The notes beneath the pieces were generated by a model that worked only from the letters and a program-made list of their open reading frames with translations, did not search any database and was not told where the DNA came from. The position numbers were made by a program, and so were the translations under genes. Of a DNA stretch of 64,000 nt, positions 1 to 9,654 are shown one piece after another. Within the stretch, counting starts at the first letter, position 1, and the number at the start of each line of letters is the position of its first letter. The DNA is from G963665495 sp963665495 (GTDB taxonomy: Bacteria; Desulfobacterota; Desulfovibrionia; Desulfovibrionales; Desulfovibrionaceae): NCBI GenBank assembly GCA_963665495.1, contig OY762289.1:2418001-2482000 (forward strand), in the 5' to 3' direction.

Positions 1-933
1 ATCTCCATGGTACAGGAAAACACGCATGGCGGTTCCATGCTGCTCGCAGATCTGCTGGCGGCCGCTCCCACCATGCAACCGTCCTGGCTCAAGGCGGCGT
101 TCATTTTCATGCTGGTCGGCTACGGCACAAAAATGGGCCTGGCACCTATGCACAACTGGCTTCCGGATGCGCACAGCGAATCGCCTTCGCTGGTTTCGGC
201 CCTGCTGTCCGGCGCTTTGCTCAACTGTGCCTTCCTGGGCATTCTGCGCGCACACCAGATCTGCTCCGCAGCCGGTATAGCCGCCTTTTCGTCGGACCTG
301 CTCGTATTTTTCGGCCTGTTTTCCATGGTCGTCGCCGCAGTCTTCATTGTGGGCCAGGGGGATTACAAACGTCTGCTGGCCTACTCAAGTGTCGAACATA
401 TGGGCATTCTGGCCCTGGGCGTGGGCATCGGCAACGCCGCGGCCTTCGGCGCCATGCTGCATGCGGTGAACCATTCGCTGACCAAAGCCGGGCTGTTTCT
501 CCTGGCCGGGAATATTCTGGCGCGCTACCACACCAAGTCCTGTTACGACACGCGCGGCATGCTGCGCGTCATTCCCTGGACCGGCGTACTCTGGACGGCG
601 TTGTTCCTGAGCATTGTGGGCTCTCCCCCGTTCGGCACTTTTGTCAGCGAGTTCACCATTCTTAAAGCAATGCTCGACGGCGGAAGAATTATTCCGGCCG
701 TACTCTACCTGCTCTGCCTGGCGGCAATCTTCACGGGCATGTCCCTGGCCGTGGTGCGTATGGTGCAGGGACCTCCCCCAAAAGCGCTCACCGGCACTTC
801 GCATGAGACCGTACTTAACATAGCGCCGTCTCTGGTTCTGGGGGCTCTGGTGCTGCTTCTCGGACTGTATCTTTCCCCCGGCATGGGCAAGCTGCTGCTC
901 AAGGCCGCCACGCTCGTCTTAGGCAACGGCTAA
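1..933 (+). CDS. Hydrogenase-4 component F-like / antiporter-like membrane subunit (5' truncated)
   Basis: The reading frame is open to the left edge of the window, so the N-terminal part is missing. The visible ~310 residues are highly hydrophobic and match the NuoL/M/N-HyfF proton-antiporter-like family. They carry the family's typical Lys and His in membrane helices, in the stretches KMGLAPMHNWLPDAH and HAVNHSLTKAGLFLLAGN. The protein is expected to be an ion-translocating membrane subunit. It lies 9 bp ahead of the hydrogenase-like large subunit and is clearly in the same operon. The closest type is HyfF of multi-subunit hydrogenase or Ehr complexes. Which ion moves cannot be read from the sequence. 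Confidence 0.85.
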   Translation: MSMVQENTHGGSMLLADLLAAAPTMQPSWLKAAFIFMLVGYGTKMGLAPMHNWLPDAHSESPSLVSALLSGALLNCAFLGILRAHQICSAAGIAAFSSDLLVFFGLFSMVVAAVFIVGQGDYKRLLAYSSVEHMGILALGVGIGNAAAFGAMLHAVNHSLTKAGLFLLAGNILARYHTKSCYDTRGMLRVIPWTGVLWTALFLSIVGSPPFGTFVSEFTILKAMLDGGRIIPAVLYLLCLAAIFTGMSLAVVRMVQGPPPKALTGTSHETVLNIAPSLVLGALVLLLGLYLSPGMGKLLLKAATLVLGNG

Positions 934-942
934 GGAATAATT

Positions 943-2424
943 ATGGAATTCGAACACGGCACCCCCCTTTTACTGGCGGACATCCCTCTCGTATCGCCTG
1001 AGAATTTCGCTGCGGACGTGACGGAGAAAGTCACTCAGGGCTGGCGTCTGGTCGCGCTTTTCGCGGCTCCCTGCACCACTGAGCGGCAACGCTTGTTTGC
1101 GGTGATCGCCAACGACGGCAAACGCCTTCTCTCCATCCTGTCCGCGACTCCTGGCAAGGAGTACCCTTCGCTCACTCCCGCCTGCCCGCAGGCTCACTGG
1201 TTTGAACGGGAGATTCACGAATTAACCGGCATAGTGCCGCTCGGTCATCCGTGGCTCAAGCCCATCCGCTTTCTGGAACACCCCGACGGCCAGCGTCCGC
1301 GCCCGGGCGTTACGTCTTATTATCAGGTGGCGGGGGAAGATATCCACGAGGTGGCCGTGGGCCCCGTACACGCGGGCATCATCGAACCCGGGCATTTCCG
1401 CTTTCAATGCGCGGGCGAACAGGTGCTCTCACTGGAAATTTCTCTGGGCTACCAGCACCGGGGAGTTGAAAAAGTCCTGTCTGCTGGTCCCGATCTCCGT
1501 ACGCTGCCTGTGCTGGAGACCCTGGCCGGGGATACGACCATCGGCCACACCTGGGCGGGATGCGCCATGATGGAAATGCTCGCCGGCATCCAGCCTTTCC
1601 GAAGGACCCAGATGCTGCGTACGGTCTGCCTGGAGCTCGAACGATTGGCCAACCATACGGGCGACCTGGGAGCCCTGGCCGGTGATGTAGGTTTTCTGCC
1701 CACAGCCTCCTATTGCGGACGGTTGCGTGGAGACTTTCTGAACATGACCGCCCTGCTCTGCGGCAACCGCTTCGGGCGCGGCATGCTCAAACCCGGCGGC
1801 TGCGGATTCGATACGGACAGGCAGCGTTCCGAGGAACTTCTGCGCCGTCTGTCATCCGTGCATCGAAACGTCCGCGGCGCGCTCAAGCTGCTGTTCAACG
1901 CGTCCTCCGTGCTGAACCGTTTTGAAAAAACCGGACAGGTCAGTACGCGCACCGCCCTGGAACTCGGACTCGTTGGCCCGGCCGCCAGAGCCAGCGGATT
2001 GCCGCGCGACATCCGCTGCGCTTTTCCGCACCCCGCAGCCCCACAGCATACGCATCCCCCGCGTACCATGGAAAGCGGCGACGTGCTGGCCAGAGCCATG
2101 GTCCGCCGGATGGAGGTGGACGACTCGGTGGAAACCATCCAGACCCTGCTCGGCGCGCTTCCGGAAGGATGCGTACGTCCGCAGGCGACCCTTCCCAATT
2201 TGCGCCCGAATTCTCTGGCGTTGTCCCTCATCGAAGGCTGGCGAGGAGCCATCTGCCATGTGGCCGCCACCGGTGCGGACGGACGCTTTGCCTGGTACAA
2301 AATCACGGACCCGTCCCTGCGCAACTGGCCCGGACTGGCCATGGCGCTGCGCAATACGGAAATCTCGGACTTTCCCCTGTGTAACAAAAGTTTCAATCTG
2401 TCCTACTGCGGACATGATCTGTAG
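943..2424 (+). CDS. Group 4 hydrogenase-related large subunit (NuoC/NuoD fusion) lacking NiFe Cys ligands
   Basis: This 493-residue protein fuses a 30-kDa NuoC-like N-terminal domain (about 1-140) to a NuoD/HyfG-like domain (about 150-493). RGVEK and the ANHTGDLGALAGDVGF region identify the family. Catalytic group 4 hydrogenases carry RxCGxC and DPCxxC motifs that hold nickel and iron. Here the first site reads ETLAGDTTIGH (residues 192-202) with no Cys pair. The C-terminus reads DFPLCNKSFNLSYCGHDL (476-493), with two Cys eight residues apart from each other and no CxxC. This fits the energy-converting-hydrogenase-related (Ehr) proteins, which are not expected to make H2. It sits between HyfF-like and HyfI-like genes. 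Confidence 0.85.
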   Translation: MEFEHGTPLLLADIPLVSPENFAADVTEKVTQGWRLVALFAAPCTTERQRLFAVIANDGKRLLSILSATPGKEYPSLTPACPQAHWFEREIHELTGIVPLGHPWLKPIRFLEHPDGQRPRPGVTSYYQVAGEDIHEVAVGPVHAGIIEPGHFRFQCAGEQVLSLEISLGYQHRGVEKVLSAGPDLRTLPVLETLAGDTTIGHTWAGCAMMEMLAGIQPFRRTQMLRTVCLELERLANHTGDLGALAGDVGFLPTASYCGRLRGDFLNMTALLCGNRFGRGMLKPGGCGFDTDRQRSEELLRRLSSVHRNVRGALKLLFNASSVLNRFEKTGQVSTRTALELGLVGPAARASGLPRDIRCAFPHPAAPQHTHPPRTMESGDVLARAMVRRMEVDDSVETIQTLLGALPEGCVRPQATLPNLRPNSLALSLIEGWRGAICHVAATGADGRFAWYKITDPSLRNWPGLAMALRNTEISDFPLCNKSFNLSYCGHDL

Positions 2425-2439
2425 AAAAAGGAATTCGGC

Positions 2440-3234
2440 ATGCTGGGCGTATTAGTGGAACGGCTGCGACAAAAACACCGGACTGTGGGCTATCCCGATA
2501 AACCGGGTATACTTCCGGACAGATACCGCGGACTGCCCGAACTGCATCCCCAACGCTGCACCGGCGGCTGCTCCGCCTGTCTGCAGGCCTGTCCCACAGG
2601 TGCGCTGTTTCTGGATGCCCAGGGCCTGGGAATCGACCTCGGCCGTTGTCTGTTCTGCGGCGCTTGTGCCGCAGCCTGCGATAAGGACGCCATCGCCTTT
2701 GGCAAAGATTTCCGGCTGGCCGCACGCCGCCGCGAAGATCTGATAATCCGGGGCGGCAAAGAGTCCGGAACAACAGGCCCGATTCCCGTTTCCCCTCTGG
2801 AACCGGAACGGGCGCGATTGTTCGCCCGCTCGCTCCGCTTGCGCCAGGTCAGTGCCGGCGGCTGCAACGCCTGTGAAGCCGACATCAACGTTTTGACGAC
2901 CATTGTCTTCGACCTGGGACGCTTCGGCATTGATTTCGTGGCCTCGCCGCGCCATGCCGACGGTCTGGCCGTGACCGGCCCCGTAACCCGCAATATGCGT
3001 GAAGCCCTGCTGCGGACCTATGAAGCCATCCCGGAACCAAAAGTCGTCATCGCCGTGGGATCCTGCGCCGTATCGGGCGGGATATACGCGGACAGCAGCG
3101 AAACCAACGCCGGAATTGGCGACCTGCTGCCTGTGGATCTGTTCATCCCAGGATGTCCGCCCCATCCTTTGACAATCCTGGAAGGCTTTCTCAGTCTGAT
3201 CGGCCGGGTCAACAGGGATGCCATGGAGCCCTGA
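2440..3234 (+). CDS. Ferredoxin-hydrogenase small subunit fusion (HyfH/HyfI-like)
   Basis: 264 residues. The N-terminal half holds two ferredoxin Cys groups. The first is spaced C40-x3-C44-x2-C47-x3-C51, one residue wider than usual, and the second is a standard CxxCxxCxxxC. The C-terminal half is a NuoB/HyfI-like small subunit with C142 and C145 (GGCNACE), C209 (GSCAVSGG) and C239 (PGCPPHP), the expected ligands of the proximal [4Fe-4S] cluster. In most Hyf-type operons the ferredoxin and small subunit are separate genes, so this is a fusion. It follows the large subunit by 15 bp and ends the operon, facing the convergent AsmA-like gene 10 bp away. Confidence 0.87.
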   Translation: MLGVLVERLRQKHRTVGYPDKPGILPDRYRGLPELHPQRCTGGCSACLQACPTGALFLDAQGLGIDLGRCLFCGACAAACDKDAIAFGKDFRLAARRREDLIIRGGKESGTTGPIPVSPLEPERARLFARSLRLRQVSAGGCNACEADINVLTTIVFDLGRFGIDFVASPRHADGLAVTGPVTRNMREALLRTYEAIPEPKVVIAVGSCAVSGGIYADSSETNAGIGDLLPVDLFIPGCPPHPLTILEGFLSLIGRVNRDAMEP

Positions 3235-3244
3235 GACCACAAAG

Positions 3245-5977
3245 CTATTTCTTTTTCTTGTCGTTTTTTTTGTCGCTGGAAAACAGGTTTTCGATACCGC
3301 CTTGAATCCCCTGTTCGATGGTCAAGGGCGACAGCAGAATATCTTTGACCACATTGGCCGCACCTTCCAGCACATTGCCCACCAACGCCCCTCCATCCAA
3401 ACTGACATCGGGCTTATCCAGTTTCCCGGTAATTGTGATTGGAAGAACGGGCAATCCCTGCAGATTGGCGTTCAGTCTGGCTGAAATGGTGTTTTTCGGC
3501 AAAACGATTGTGCCCGTCCCGTTGATCTTGTTGGGCGTATAAGTGACGTCGAACCGGCTGAAGTGCATGGTCCCTTTTTCCGCCGTGGCTTTGATGTCGG
3601 CCTTTTCAAACAGCGTCCTGGCTTTTGGCCCCACAATCCCTTGCTGCGAACTCAGGGCGGAACTGGAAAGATTCAGCCCCAGAATGCTGCCCTGAACCAC
3701 CTGCGCCGTGCCGTTTCCGTTCAGTCCGCTGAAAAATTCCTTGCTGGTGAATCCACGGGAGGTAACGTCCGCCTTGAGATTTGCACGACCGGTAACATGC
3801 GGACGCCTGCCCAAAGCCGCAATAAATTGCTCGATGTCTATCCCCTCTGCAGAAAGCTTGATAGCCAGCGGCGCGGGCCTGCGCTGCAGATTGACGCTGC
3901 CCGTACTGTTGATGGTTCCGTCAAAACAGGCGCCCCGAAGGTCCGACACGGTGATCTTGCCCTTGTCCGACACGGCCGTCACTCGCAACTTGGAAACATC
4001 GAATAAATCATAACGCAGTTTTGCAAACTGCAACTTCAGGCTGCATTTGGTGCGGCGAAAAAAATCCGGCAATTCAAAGTCGCTTATACGCGTCCCCGAA
4101 CCTTGATTCTTTTTTTCCGTTTTTTTCTTGTCTTTTCCATCCGCTGGTTTGTACCGATTCAAATCCAGCGTCCCGCTTTTAATATCCACGGAAAGATTTG
4201 AGGGAAAAGGCTTAGACGCCAGAATTGCCAGCGAGGATACGTTGCCGTCCAGTTCGAAGCTGGGCGCATGCAATACGTAGCCGTCCGGATTGAATCCCGC
4301 TTCCAGGTCCAGTATTACTTTGCCCCATACAGAAGGATCCTTGGTCGGCCCCAGCGTATAGCCCAGACGTTTGGCTGCGTTACGCAGATTTTCACTGCGC
4401 AGGCTAATTCGGGCTTTGCCGGAATCGGGCTCGTAGCCTTTTTTGGGAAAACTGGCCTGAAGCTCTCCTTCCAAAGACGAATGGCGCATCTTGAGTTGCA
4501 GTTTCGGAACAGCAAGCTTTCCCTCCGACAGGGAAGCCTTCAAATCCAGACGCCCCACGGACTCTTTGCCGCAAAGCAGATCGCCCAACTCCAACTGCAG
4601 CGTGCCGTGATAATCGTGCAAGGAAAGCTGCCGGGATTCTTTTGCTGAATGCTCTTTGACAACGCTCGCACTCTTGCCCTGTTTTCCCTGAGCGGCGTGC
4701 GGAAGTACCCTGCAGAAATCAAAACGCGAACCGGATACGGCAAGGTCCACCCCGCGTCCATCCGGCAAATCCAGAGACGCCTTGACCTGAAGCGCGGCGT
4801 CATCGACGTGCAAGGCAGTGGTATCCAACTTGAGTGTTTTTTTGTTCAGTAAAACAGTTCCATCGTAGGAACAGCGATCCAGCCCCTCAACGCGATCCAT
4901 CCATTCGGGCCGCAGCCCGCAACCGCCGAGAACTTTCTTGAGATCAAAGGTATTGGTGCGTACCTGGGCGGTAAGCTGCGGATCCTGCAGCACATTTGTC
5001 GCGGAGGCGGTGACTTCGGATTTGAGCCCCAGGCTGTCCAATTGCGTCAGATGCGTCTCGGCCACGCCCTCTTGCAGATCTAAAGACCCCGTACCGTGAA
5101 GATACGCGTGGGCTTCCTTGCCGAAAAAACCGCCATTGACCACTGCATCCGCATCCAGTCGCGTCAGATCAAACACTCCTTGCTGCGCAAGAATCTGCGT
5201 ATCCATGGAAAGCGCAAGACCTGCCTTGGTGAAAGGCAGCCCCTGGGCCTCCACATTGGCATCCAGCTTGACGTCGTCAAAAACAAAACGCAAGGCCTGG
5301 GGAAACATGGAAACCATGGAGCGAAGCTGCACGGAGCCGGAAAGACGGGGCTGCGTGCTGGAACCGTCAAAAGAGATCAGGGAATCAAAAGGTTTGCCGG
5401 ATTCGACGTCATGCGCGCTGACAACACAGTTGCGAATTTCATAACGTTGCCCGTACATTTCGTCTATGACTCTGGCGGAAGCGTTCTTCAGGTCAAGTCC
5501 GCGTATGAGGTAGGAAAAAATATACTGGTCGCCCTGGATGGTGTCCACGATGACTTCATCCTCATGGACGGAAACCTTTTTGACCGGCATGAGTTGAAAA
5601 TTCCAGCGTCCTTCGGCATTGCGGACGATGTTCAGATCAAGCCCTTCAATTTCCATGCTTTTTGCATCGATTTTCCCCTGCAGCAAAGGCAACAGCCTGG
5701 TTTCCAGTGACAATTTTTCCACGGAAGCCAGTTTATGCTTGAATCCCTGCGGACTGCCCAGGGACGCCGGGCCCAGCTTGATCCCAAACCAGGGGTAAAA
5801 TTTCAAGGAAATGTCCCCCTGAAGCTCGAGCTGCAGTCCGGTGAGAAGCTTGACCTGTTTCTGCAACTCCGGCTTCAGGGCGTTGGGGTCCAGCATTATC
5901 TTGATGACGATAAGCAGGGCCAGAAGCAATCCTGCAACTGCAAGCGATCCGGCGACCAGAATTCCTTTTTTACTCAT
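3245..5977 (-). CDS. AsmA family protein
   Basis: 910 residues with one N-terminal membrane segment (about 7-29) followed by a long beta-rich region with AsmA-type openings (about 30-130). A Lys/Glu-rich segment occurs near residue 620. The C-terminal AsmA_2-like region includes FSGLNGNGTAQVVQGSI and ends in a polylysine tail. AsmA-type proteins are inner-membrane-anchored periplasmic proteins, linked to outer-membrane biogenesis and phospholipid transfer between membranes. A good AAGGAA ribosome site lies just before the start. It is probably monocistronic or follows cheV. The assignment is to family only. Confidence 0.8.
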   Translation of the reverse strand: MSKKGILVAGSLAVAGLLLALLIVIKIMLDPNALKPELQKQVKLLTGLQLELQGDISLKFYPWFGIKLGPASLGSPQGFKHKLASVEKLSLETRLLPLLQGKIDAKSMEIEGLDLNIVRNAEGRWNFQLMPVKKVSVHEDEVIVDTIQGDQYIFSYLIRGLDLKNASARVIDEMYGQRYEIRNCVVSAHDVESGKPFDSLISFDGSSTQPRLSGSVQLRSMVSMFPQALRFVFDDVKLDANVEAQGLPFTKAGLALSMDTQILAQQGVFDLTRLDADAVVNGGFFGKEAHAYLHGTGSLDLQEGVAETHLTQLDSLGLKSEVTASATNVLQDPQLTAQVRTNTFDLKKVLGGCGLRPEWMDRVEGLDRCSYDGTVLLNKKTLKLDTTALHVDDAALQVKASLDLPDGRGVDLAVSGSRFDFCRVLPHAAQGKQGKSASVVKEHSAKESRQLSLHDYHGTLQLELGDLLCGKESVGRLDLKASLSEGKLAVPKLQLKMRHSSLEGELQASFPKKGYEPDSGKARISLRSENLRNAAKRLGYTLGPTKDPSVWGKVILDLEAGFNPDGYVLHAPSFELDGNVSSLAILASKPFPSNLSVDIKSGTLDLNRYKPADGKDKKKTEKKNQGSGTRISDFELPDFFRRTKCSLKLQFAKLRYDLFDVSKLRVTAVSDKGKITVSDLRGACFDGTINSTGSVNLQRRPAPLAIKLSAEGIDIEQFIAALGRRPHVTGRANLKADVTSRGFTSKEFFSGLNGNGTAQVVQGSILGLNLSSSALSSQQGIVGPKARTLFEKADIKATAEKGTMHFSRFDVTYTPNKINGTGTIVLPKNTISARLNANLQGLPVLPITITGKLDKPDVSLDGGALVGNVLEGAANVVKDILLSPLTIEQGIQGGIENLFSSDKKNDKKKK

Positions 5978-6096
5978 GCGACTTCCTTAGCCCCCCCAAA
6001 TGCCGTACCCGACACCGGGTCGGATGTCTCCACGTCCTGCCACTATACTCGGAGACTCCTCAAAGGAGCAAGAAAATGCTGCAGACCAGGAATCCG

Positions 6097-7062
6097 TCAA
6101 TCACCGCGATATTTGGTGATGAGCTTGCGCGCCGTGCTGGCCACAATGCCGAGATCCGGTTTGGCCACCTGAAGGTCGGCTCCGACGGATTCTCCTTTGT
6201 GCAGCAGACCGTCGGTGATCAGTGATGAAAAAAGGATCACAGGGATGTCCTTGAGGACGGGGTCGGATTTGATATTCTTCGTCAGACTGTGGCCGTCCAT
6301 TTGCGGCATTTCAATATCCGAAATAACCACATTGACGTATTCATGAATATGTTGCCCGTTTTCTACGGCATGTTTCTTTTGTTCCAGGATCCATTCCCAG
6401 GCATCACGGCCGTTTACCTGGTGTTTGGTCTCAAAACCCGCCTGCTGCAGCAGTTGCAGAATCATATTCCTCGCGGTGGGCGAATCGTCCACGACTAGCG
6501 CTTTGTCCACACGCCCGGAATCATCCTCCGGCAAGGGCTCTGCGTTCTGAAAAGATATGGCGGTCTCCGGGCTGATCTCGCCGACAATTTTTTCAAGATC
6601 CAGGACAAAAACAACCATGTCGTCCAGCTTGATAACGCCGGTGATGCTGTTTTCGCAGAGTTTTGAAAACTCGCTGGAAGGCGGTTCTATGGCTTCCCAG
6701 CTCAGGCGGTAAATGCGGTGTACGTTGGAAACCTTAAAAGCTGTGACGACTTTGTTGAATTCGGTTACCAGAACCTTTTCCTGCTCGTTGGGATGCAATT
6801 GCAGGCCAAGCCATACGCCCAGGTCAATGAGCGGGATAATACGCTCGCGCTGTCGAAAAGCTCCTAGGACGGAATGGTGCGCGCTCTCAGGCATGGCCGT
6901 ATAGTGAGGCATACGGATAATTTCGAGCACTTTCGCGACATTGACCCCGAAATGCCACGTATACGGGGCTTCCGGAGATGGTGTTTCCTCATCGATACTG
7001 AAAACGACAATTTCGACTTCATTGGTGCCCGCTTCGAGCAATATCCCTGGTTGGATGGACAT
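6097..7062 (-). CDS. cheV: Chemotaxis coupling protein CheV (CheW + receiver)
   Basis: 321 residues. Residues about 1-165 form a CheW-like scaffold (VAKVLEIIRMP, RIIPLIDLGVWLGL). Residues about 185-321 form a response-regulator receiver with the acidic pair in LVVDDSPTARN and the phosphoacceptor Asp in VVISDIEMPQMDG. This is the CheV architecture: coupling receptors to CheA, with phosphorylation tuning adaptation. The gene is separated from the large che operon (41843-50875) and from cheZ (57238). Confidence 0.92.
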   Translation of the reverse strand: MSIQPGILLEAGTNEVEIVVFSIDEETPSPEAPYTWHFGVNVAKVLEIIRMPHYTAMPESAHHSVLGAFRQRERIIPLIDLGVWLGLQLHPNEQEKVLVTEFNKVVTAFKVSNVHRIYRLSWEAIEPPSSEFSKLCENSITGVIKLDDMVVFVLDLEKIVGEISPETAISFQNAEPLPEDDSGRVDKALVVDDSPTARNMILQLLQQAGFETKHQVNGRDAWEWILEQKKHAVENGQHIHEYVNVVISDIEMPQMDGHSLTKNIKSDPVLKDIPVILFSSLITDGLLHKGESVGADLQVAKPDLGIVASTARKLITKYRGD

Positions 7063-7272
7063 TGGAGTTTTCTACCTTGCTCTACTCTTGATCCCTCCTG
7101 CAGTCGGCGTCAAACCGTACAAATGTCTTACGACCCCCCCACAGGACAGCACAATTTAATGAGTATTTTTTTTATCTTAGATAAGCTATTAAGAAAAAAG
7201 AATCAAGCAGGGAAGAAAAATACATGCATTCTTGCCCGATCTTCCGGCTCCGGCACCGGATGCTGCATAACC

Positions 7273-9498
7273 TCAGGCCTTGCTCTGGCGTACGCTGGCC
7301 CGGATACAGCCTAAAACCGCGTACGAATACTTTCCGTCCAACGCGTCAAAAACTGGTTTCAGGTAAGCGTCTCCACACTGGCAAAATTGCTCCTTGATCC
7401 GCTCCAGCTCCTCATCAGGCATGGAAACAACGTCCGAAAGACGCAGCATGCCCGCGGCCAGACCTTTACAAGCGTGGGAATAAATAGTGTTTTCCTGCAA
7501 GCAGCGTTCTTTGGCTACCTGCTGGGGATCATGACAACTCCTGAGCAGTCTGACAGTTTCGCGTACGGTCTCCGTGATCAGTTCCTCCGGTGTCGGACCG
7601 TCGCCGTTGGAGCCGTTTTTTCTCTCCAGTTCCCGACGCTGCGGTACGGGAGGCACTCCTTCCGGCAGGCCGTGATCCTGGATATGCGTTCCTATGACCT
7701 CAAGAAACCGTTCAGTATAGCGTTCGAACTTCATCCGCCCCACGCCGAACAACTGCCCGAATTGCTCCGGCTGCTGCGGCCGGTAGGCGACCATCTCGAG
7801 CAGTGTTCTGTCCGGGAAAATCTGGTAAGGCGGCACGTTTTCCTCTCCGGCGATTTGCAGACGCAAGGCGCGCAGTGCCTCAAAAAGACTTTCATCCGCG
7901 GGAGTCCGTACGGCGTCCTGCTCGGCCAGACTCGAAAATCTGGATTTCGAGGAGGTCGCGCCTTTGGCGGCCGGTTCCTGATCTTTTCGGAAAGCAACGG
8001 TCCGCTGACTGCGCAAAATCTCCCAACTGCGGGCGTTGAGTTTGAGCACTCCAAATCCTTCAATATCCACATCCAGCAGCCCCTGGGCTGCAAGCTGCCG
8101 GTGCATGGACTGCCACTCCTTGCGCGTATGCTCATTGCCAATGCCGTAGGTGCTGACTTTATCGTGGCCCAGGTTCAGAATCCGTTCGGTTTGCCCTCCC
8201 AGGAGCACGTCCACCAGGTGACCCGCGCCAAAGCCCTGCCCCGTACGAAAGATATTGGACAACACCTTTTGCGCGGCAATGGTGCCGTCAAAGGTCTCGG
8301 GCGGATTCAGGCAGTTGTCGCAATTGCCGCAGGGTTCGGGCAGATCCTGGCCGAAATAGGCCAGCAACATCTGGCGACGGCACGTATGCGCATCCAGCAT
8401 GCCCAGCAGGGCGTTGAGCTTTTCCAGCTCGACCATTTTGCGCTGCTGGTGCGCGTCGCCGGAAAAAATCATCTGGCGCAGAGTGATCACATCTCCCAGG
8501 CTGTAAGCCATCCAGGCGTCGGCGGGCAGACCATCGCGCCCCGCGCGCCCGGTTTCCTGATGGTAGGCTTCCACGCTTTTGGGCGGTTCGAGATGCGCCA
8601 CAAACCGGACATTGGGTTTGTCCACGCCCATGCCGAAAGCGATGGTGGCCACCATCACCATTTTTTCTTCCAGCATGAAACGCTCCTGATTGGCACGGCG
8701 CTCGTCCGCACTCATCCCAGCGTGGTAGGCCAAAGCTCGGATGCCCTTTTTTCTGAGCCAGGCTGCGGTCTGATCCACTTTTTTACGACTCAGCCGATAG
8801 ACGATTCCGGATTCATCCGGATGATTTTCCTTGATGAAACGCAGCAGCTGGCTCTGGCCGTCATACTTGGGCTGCACATGATAGCGGATGTTCGGCCGGT
8901 CGTACCCTGTGGAAAACACCTGCGCGCGGTCGAACCCCAGGTGGCGGATGATGTCGTTTTTGGTCGGCCCGTCCGCCGTGGCCGTCAGAGCCAGGCGCGG
9001 GACATCCGGAAAGCGCTGGCCAAGCACGTCAAGCTGCGTATATTCCGGACGAAAATCATGCCCCCATTGGGAAACGCAATGGGCTTCGTCGATGGCCACC
9101 AGGGCCAGGCGGCACTGTGCCAGAAGCTCCAGAAATCCCGGACGTACGGCACGCTCCGGCGCAACGAACAAAATATCCAGTCCGCCCGAACGCATGGCCC
9201 GCTCCACTTCGTAGGACTCTGGCCCGGACAACGCGGAATTCAGATAGGCCGCGCGTACGCCGTTGCGTACGAGTCCGCGTACCTGGTCCTGCATCAGAGC
9301 GATGAGCGGCGAAACAACCAGCCCCATTCCCGGACGCATAAGAGAGGGAATCTGATAGCACAGGGACTTGCCCCCGCCTGTGGGCATCAGCACCAGGGCA
9401 TCGTTTCCGGCAAGGACATGTTCGATGACTTCGGCCTGGCGTCCGATAAACGAATCAAAGCCAAAAACCGTACGTAAAATCTCCAGAGGCGTTTGCAT
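7273..9498 (-). CDS. recQ: ATP-dependent DNA helicase RecQ
   Basis: 741 residues using the start at MQTPLEIL. A longer open frame exists upstream, but its first 43 residues look unlike RecQ. The Walker A motif is PTGGGKS (about 39-45), and the DEAH box is at 137-140. The RecQ-Ct zinc cysteines include CRRQ and CGNCDNC, followed by a winged-helix region (LGHDKVSTYGIG) and an HRDC domain (about 560-630). A further C-terminal helical domain (about 655-741) resembles the extra helix-turn-helix found in some long RecQ proteins. It is a 3'-5' helicase for recombination and replication-fork repair. Confidence 0.95.
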   Translation of the reverse strand: MQTPLEILRTVFGFDSFIGRQAEVIEHVLAGNDALVLMPTGGGKSLCYQIPSLMRPGMGLVVSPLIALMQDQVRGLVRNGVRAAYLNSALSGPESYEVERAMRSGGLDILFVAPERAVRPGFLELLAQCRLALVAIDEAHCVSQWGHDFRPEYTQLDVLGQRFPDVPRLALTATADGPTKNDIIRHLGFDRAQVFSTGYDRPNIRYHVQPKYDGQSQLLRFIKENHPDESGIVYRLSRKKVDQTAAWLRKKGIRALAYHAGMSADERRANQERFMLEEKMVMVATIAFGMGVDKPNVRFVAHLEPPKSVEAYHQETGRAGRDGLPADAWMAYSLGDVITLRQMIFSGDAHQQRKMVELEKLNALLGMLDAHTCRRQMLLAYFGQDLPEPCGNCDNCLNPPETFDGTIAAQKVLSNIFRTGQGFGAGHLVDVLLGGQTERILNLGHDKVSTYGIGNEHTRKEWQSMHRQLAAQGLLDVDIEGFGVLKLNARSWEILRSQRTVAFRKDQEPAAKGATSSKSRFSSLAEQDAVRTPADESLFEALRALRLQIAGEENVPPYQIFPDRTLLEMVAYRPQQPEQFGQLFGVGRMKFERYTERFLEVIGTHIQDHGLPEGVPPVPQRRELERKNGSNGDGPTPEELITETVRETVRLLRSCHDPQQVAKERCLQENTIYSHACKGLAAGMLRLSDVVSMPDEELERIKEQFCQCGDAYLKPVFDALDGKYSYAVLGCIRASVRQSKA

Positions 9499-9654
9499 GC
9501 GGACTTCGTATACCTTCGATACGAGCGCTGGCAAGCGCCGGAAGCTGCCTGAAATTCGAGATGAAAGAAACGCCATGCAGAAGTAGCTTGAATATCTTGC
9601 AGGAAAAAGGCTACACTTATTCTTCATACATTCTGAATATTCCGGGGAAGTGTA

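Noticed and set aside
7387..9477. 696-codon plus-strand frame opposite recQ
   Set aside because: It is a shadow of recQ with no start signal and a low-complexity His/Gln-rich translation.
9499..9627. RecQ N-terminal extension of 43 residues
   Set aside because: It does not resemble RecQ, and the family normally starts near MQTPLEIL.
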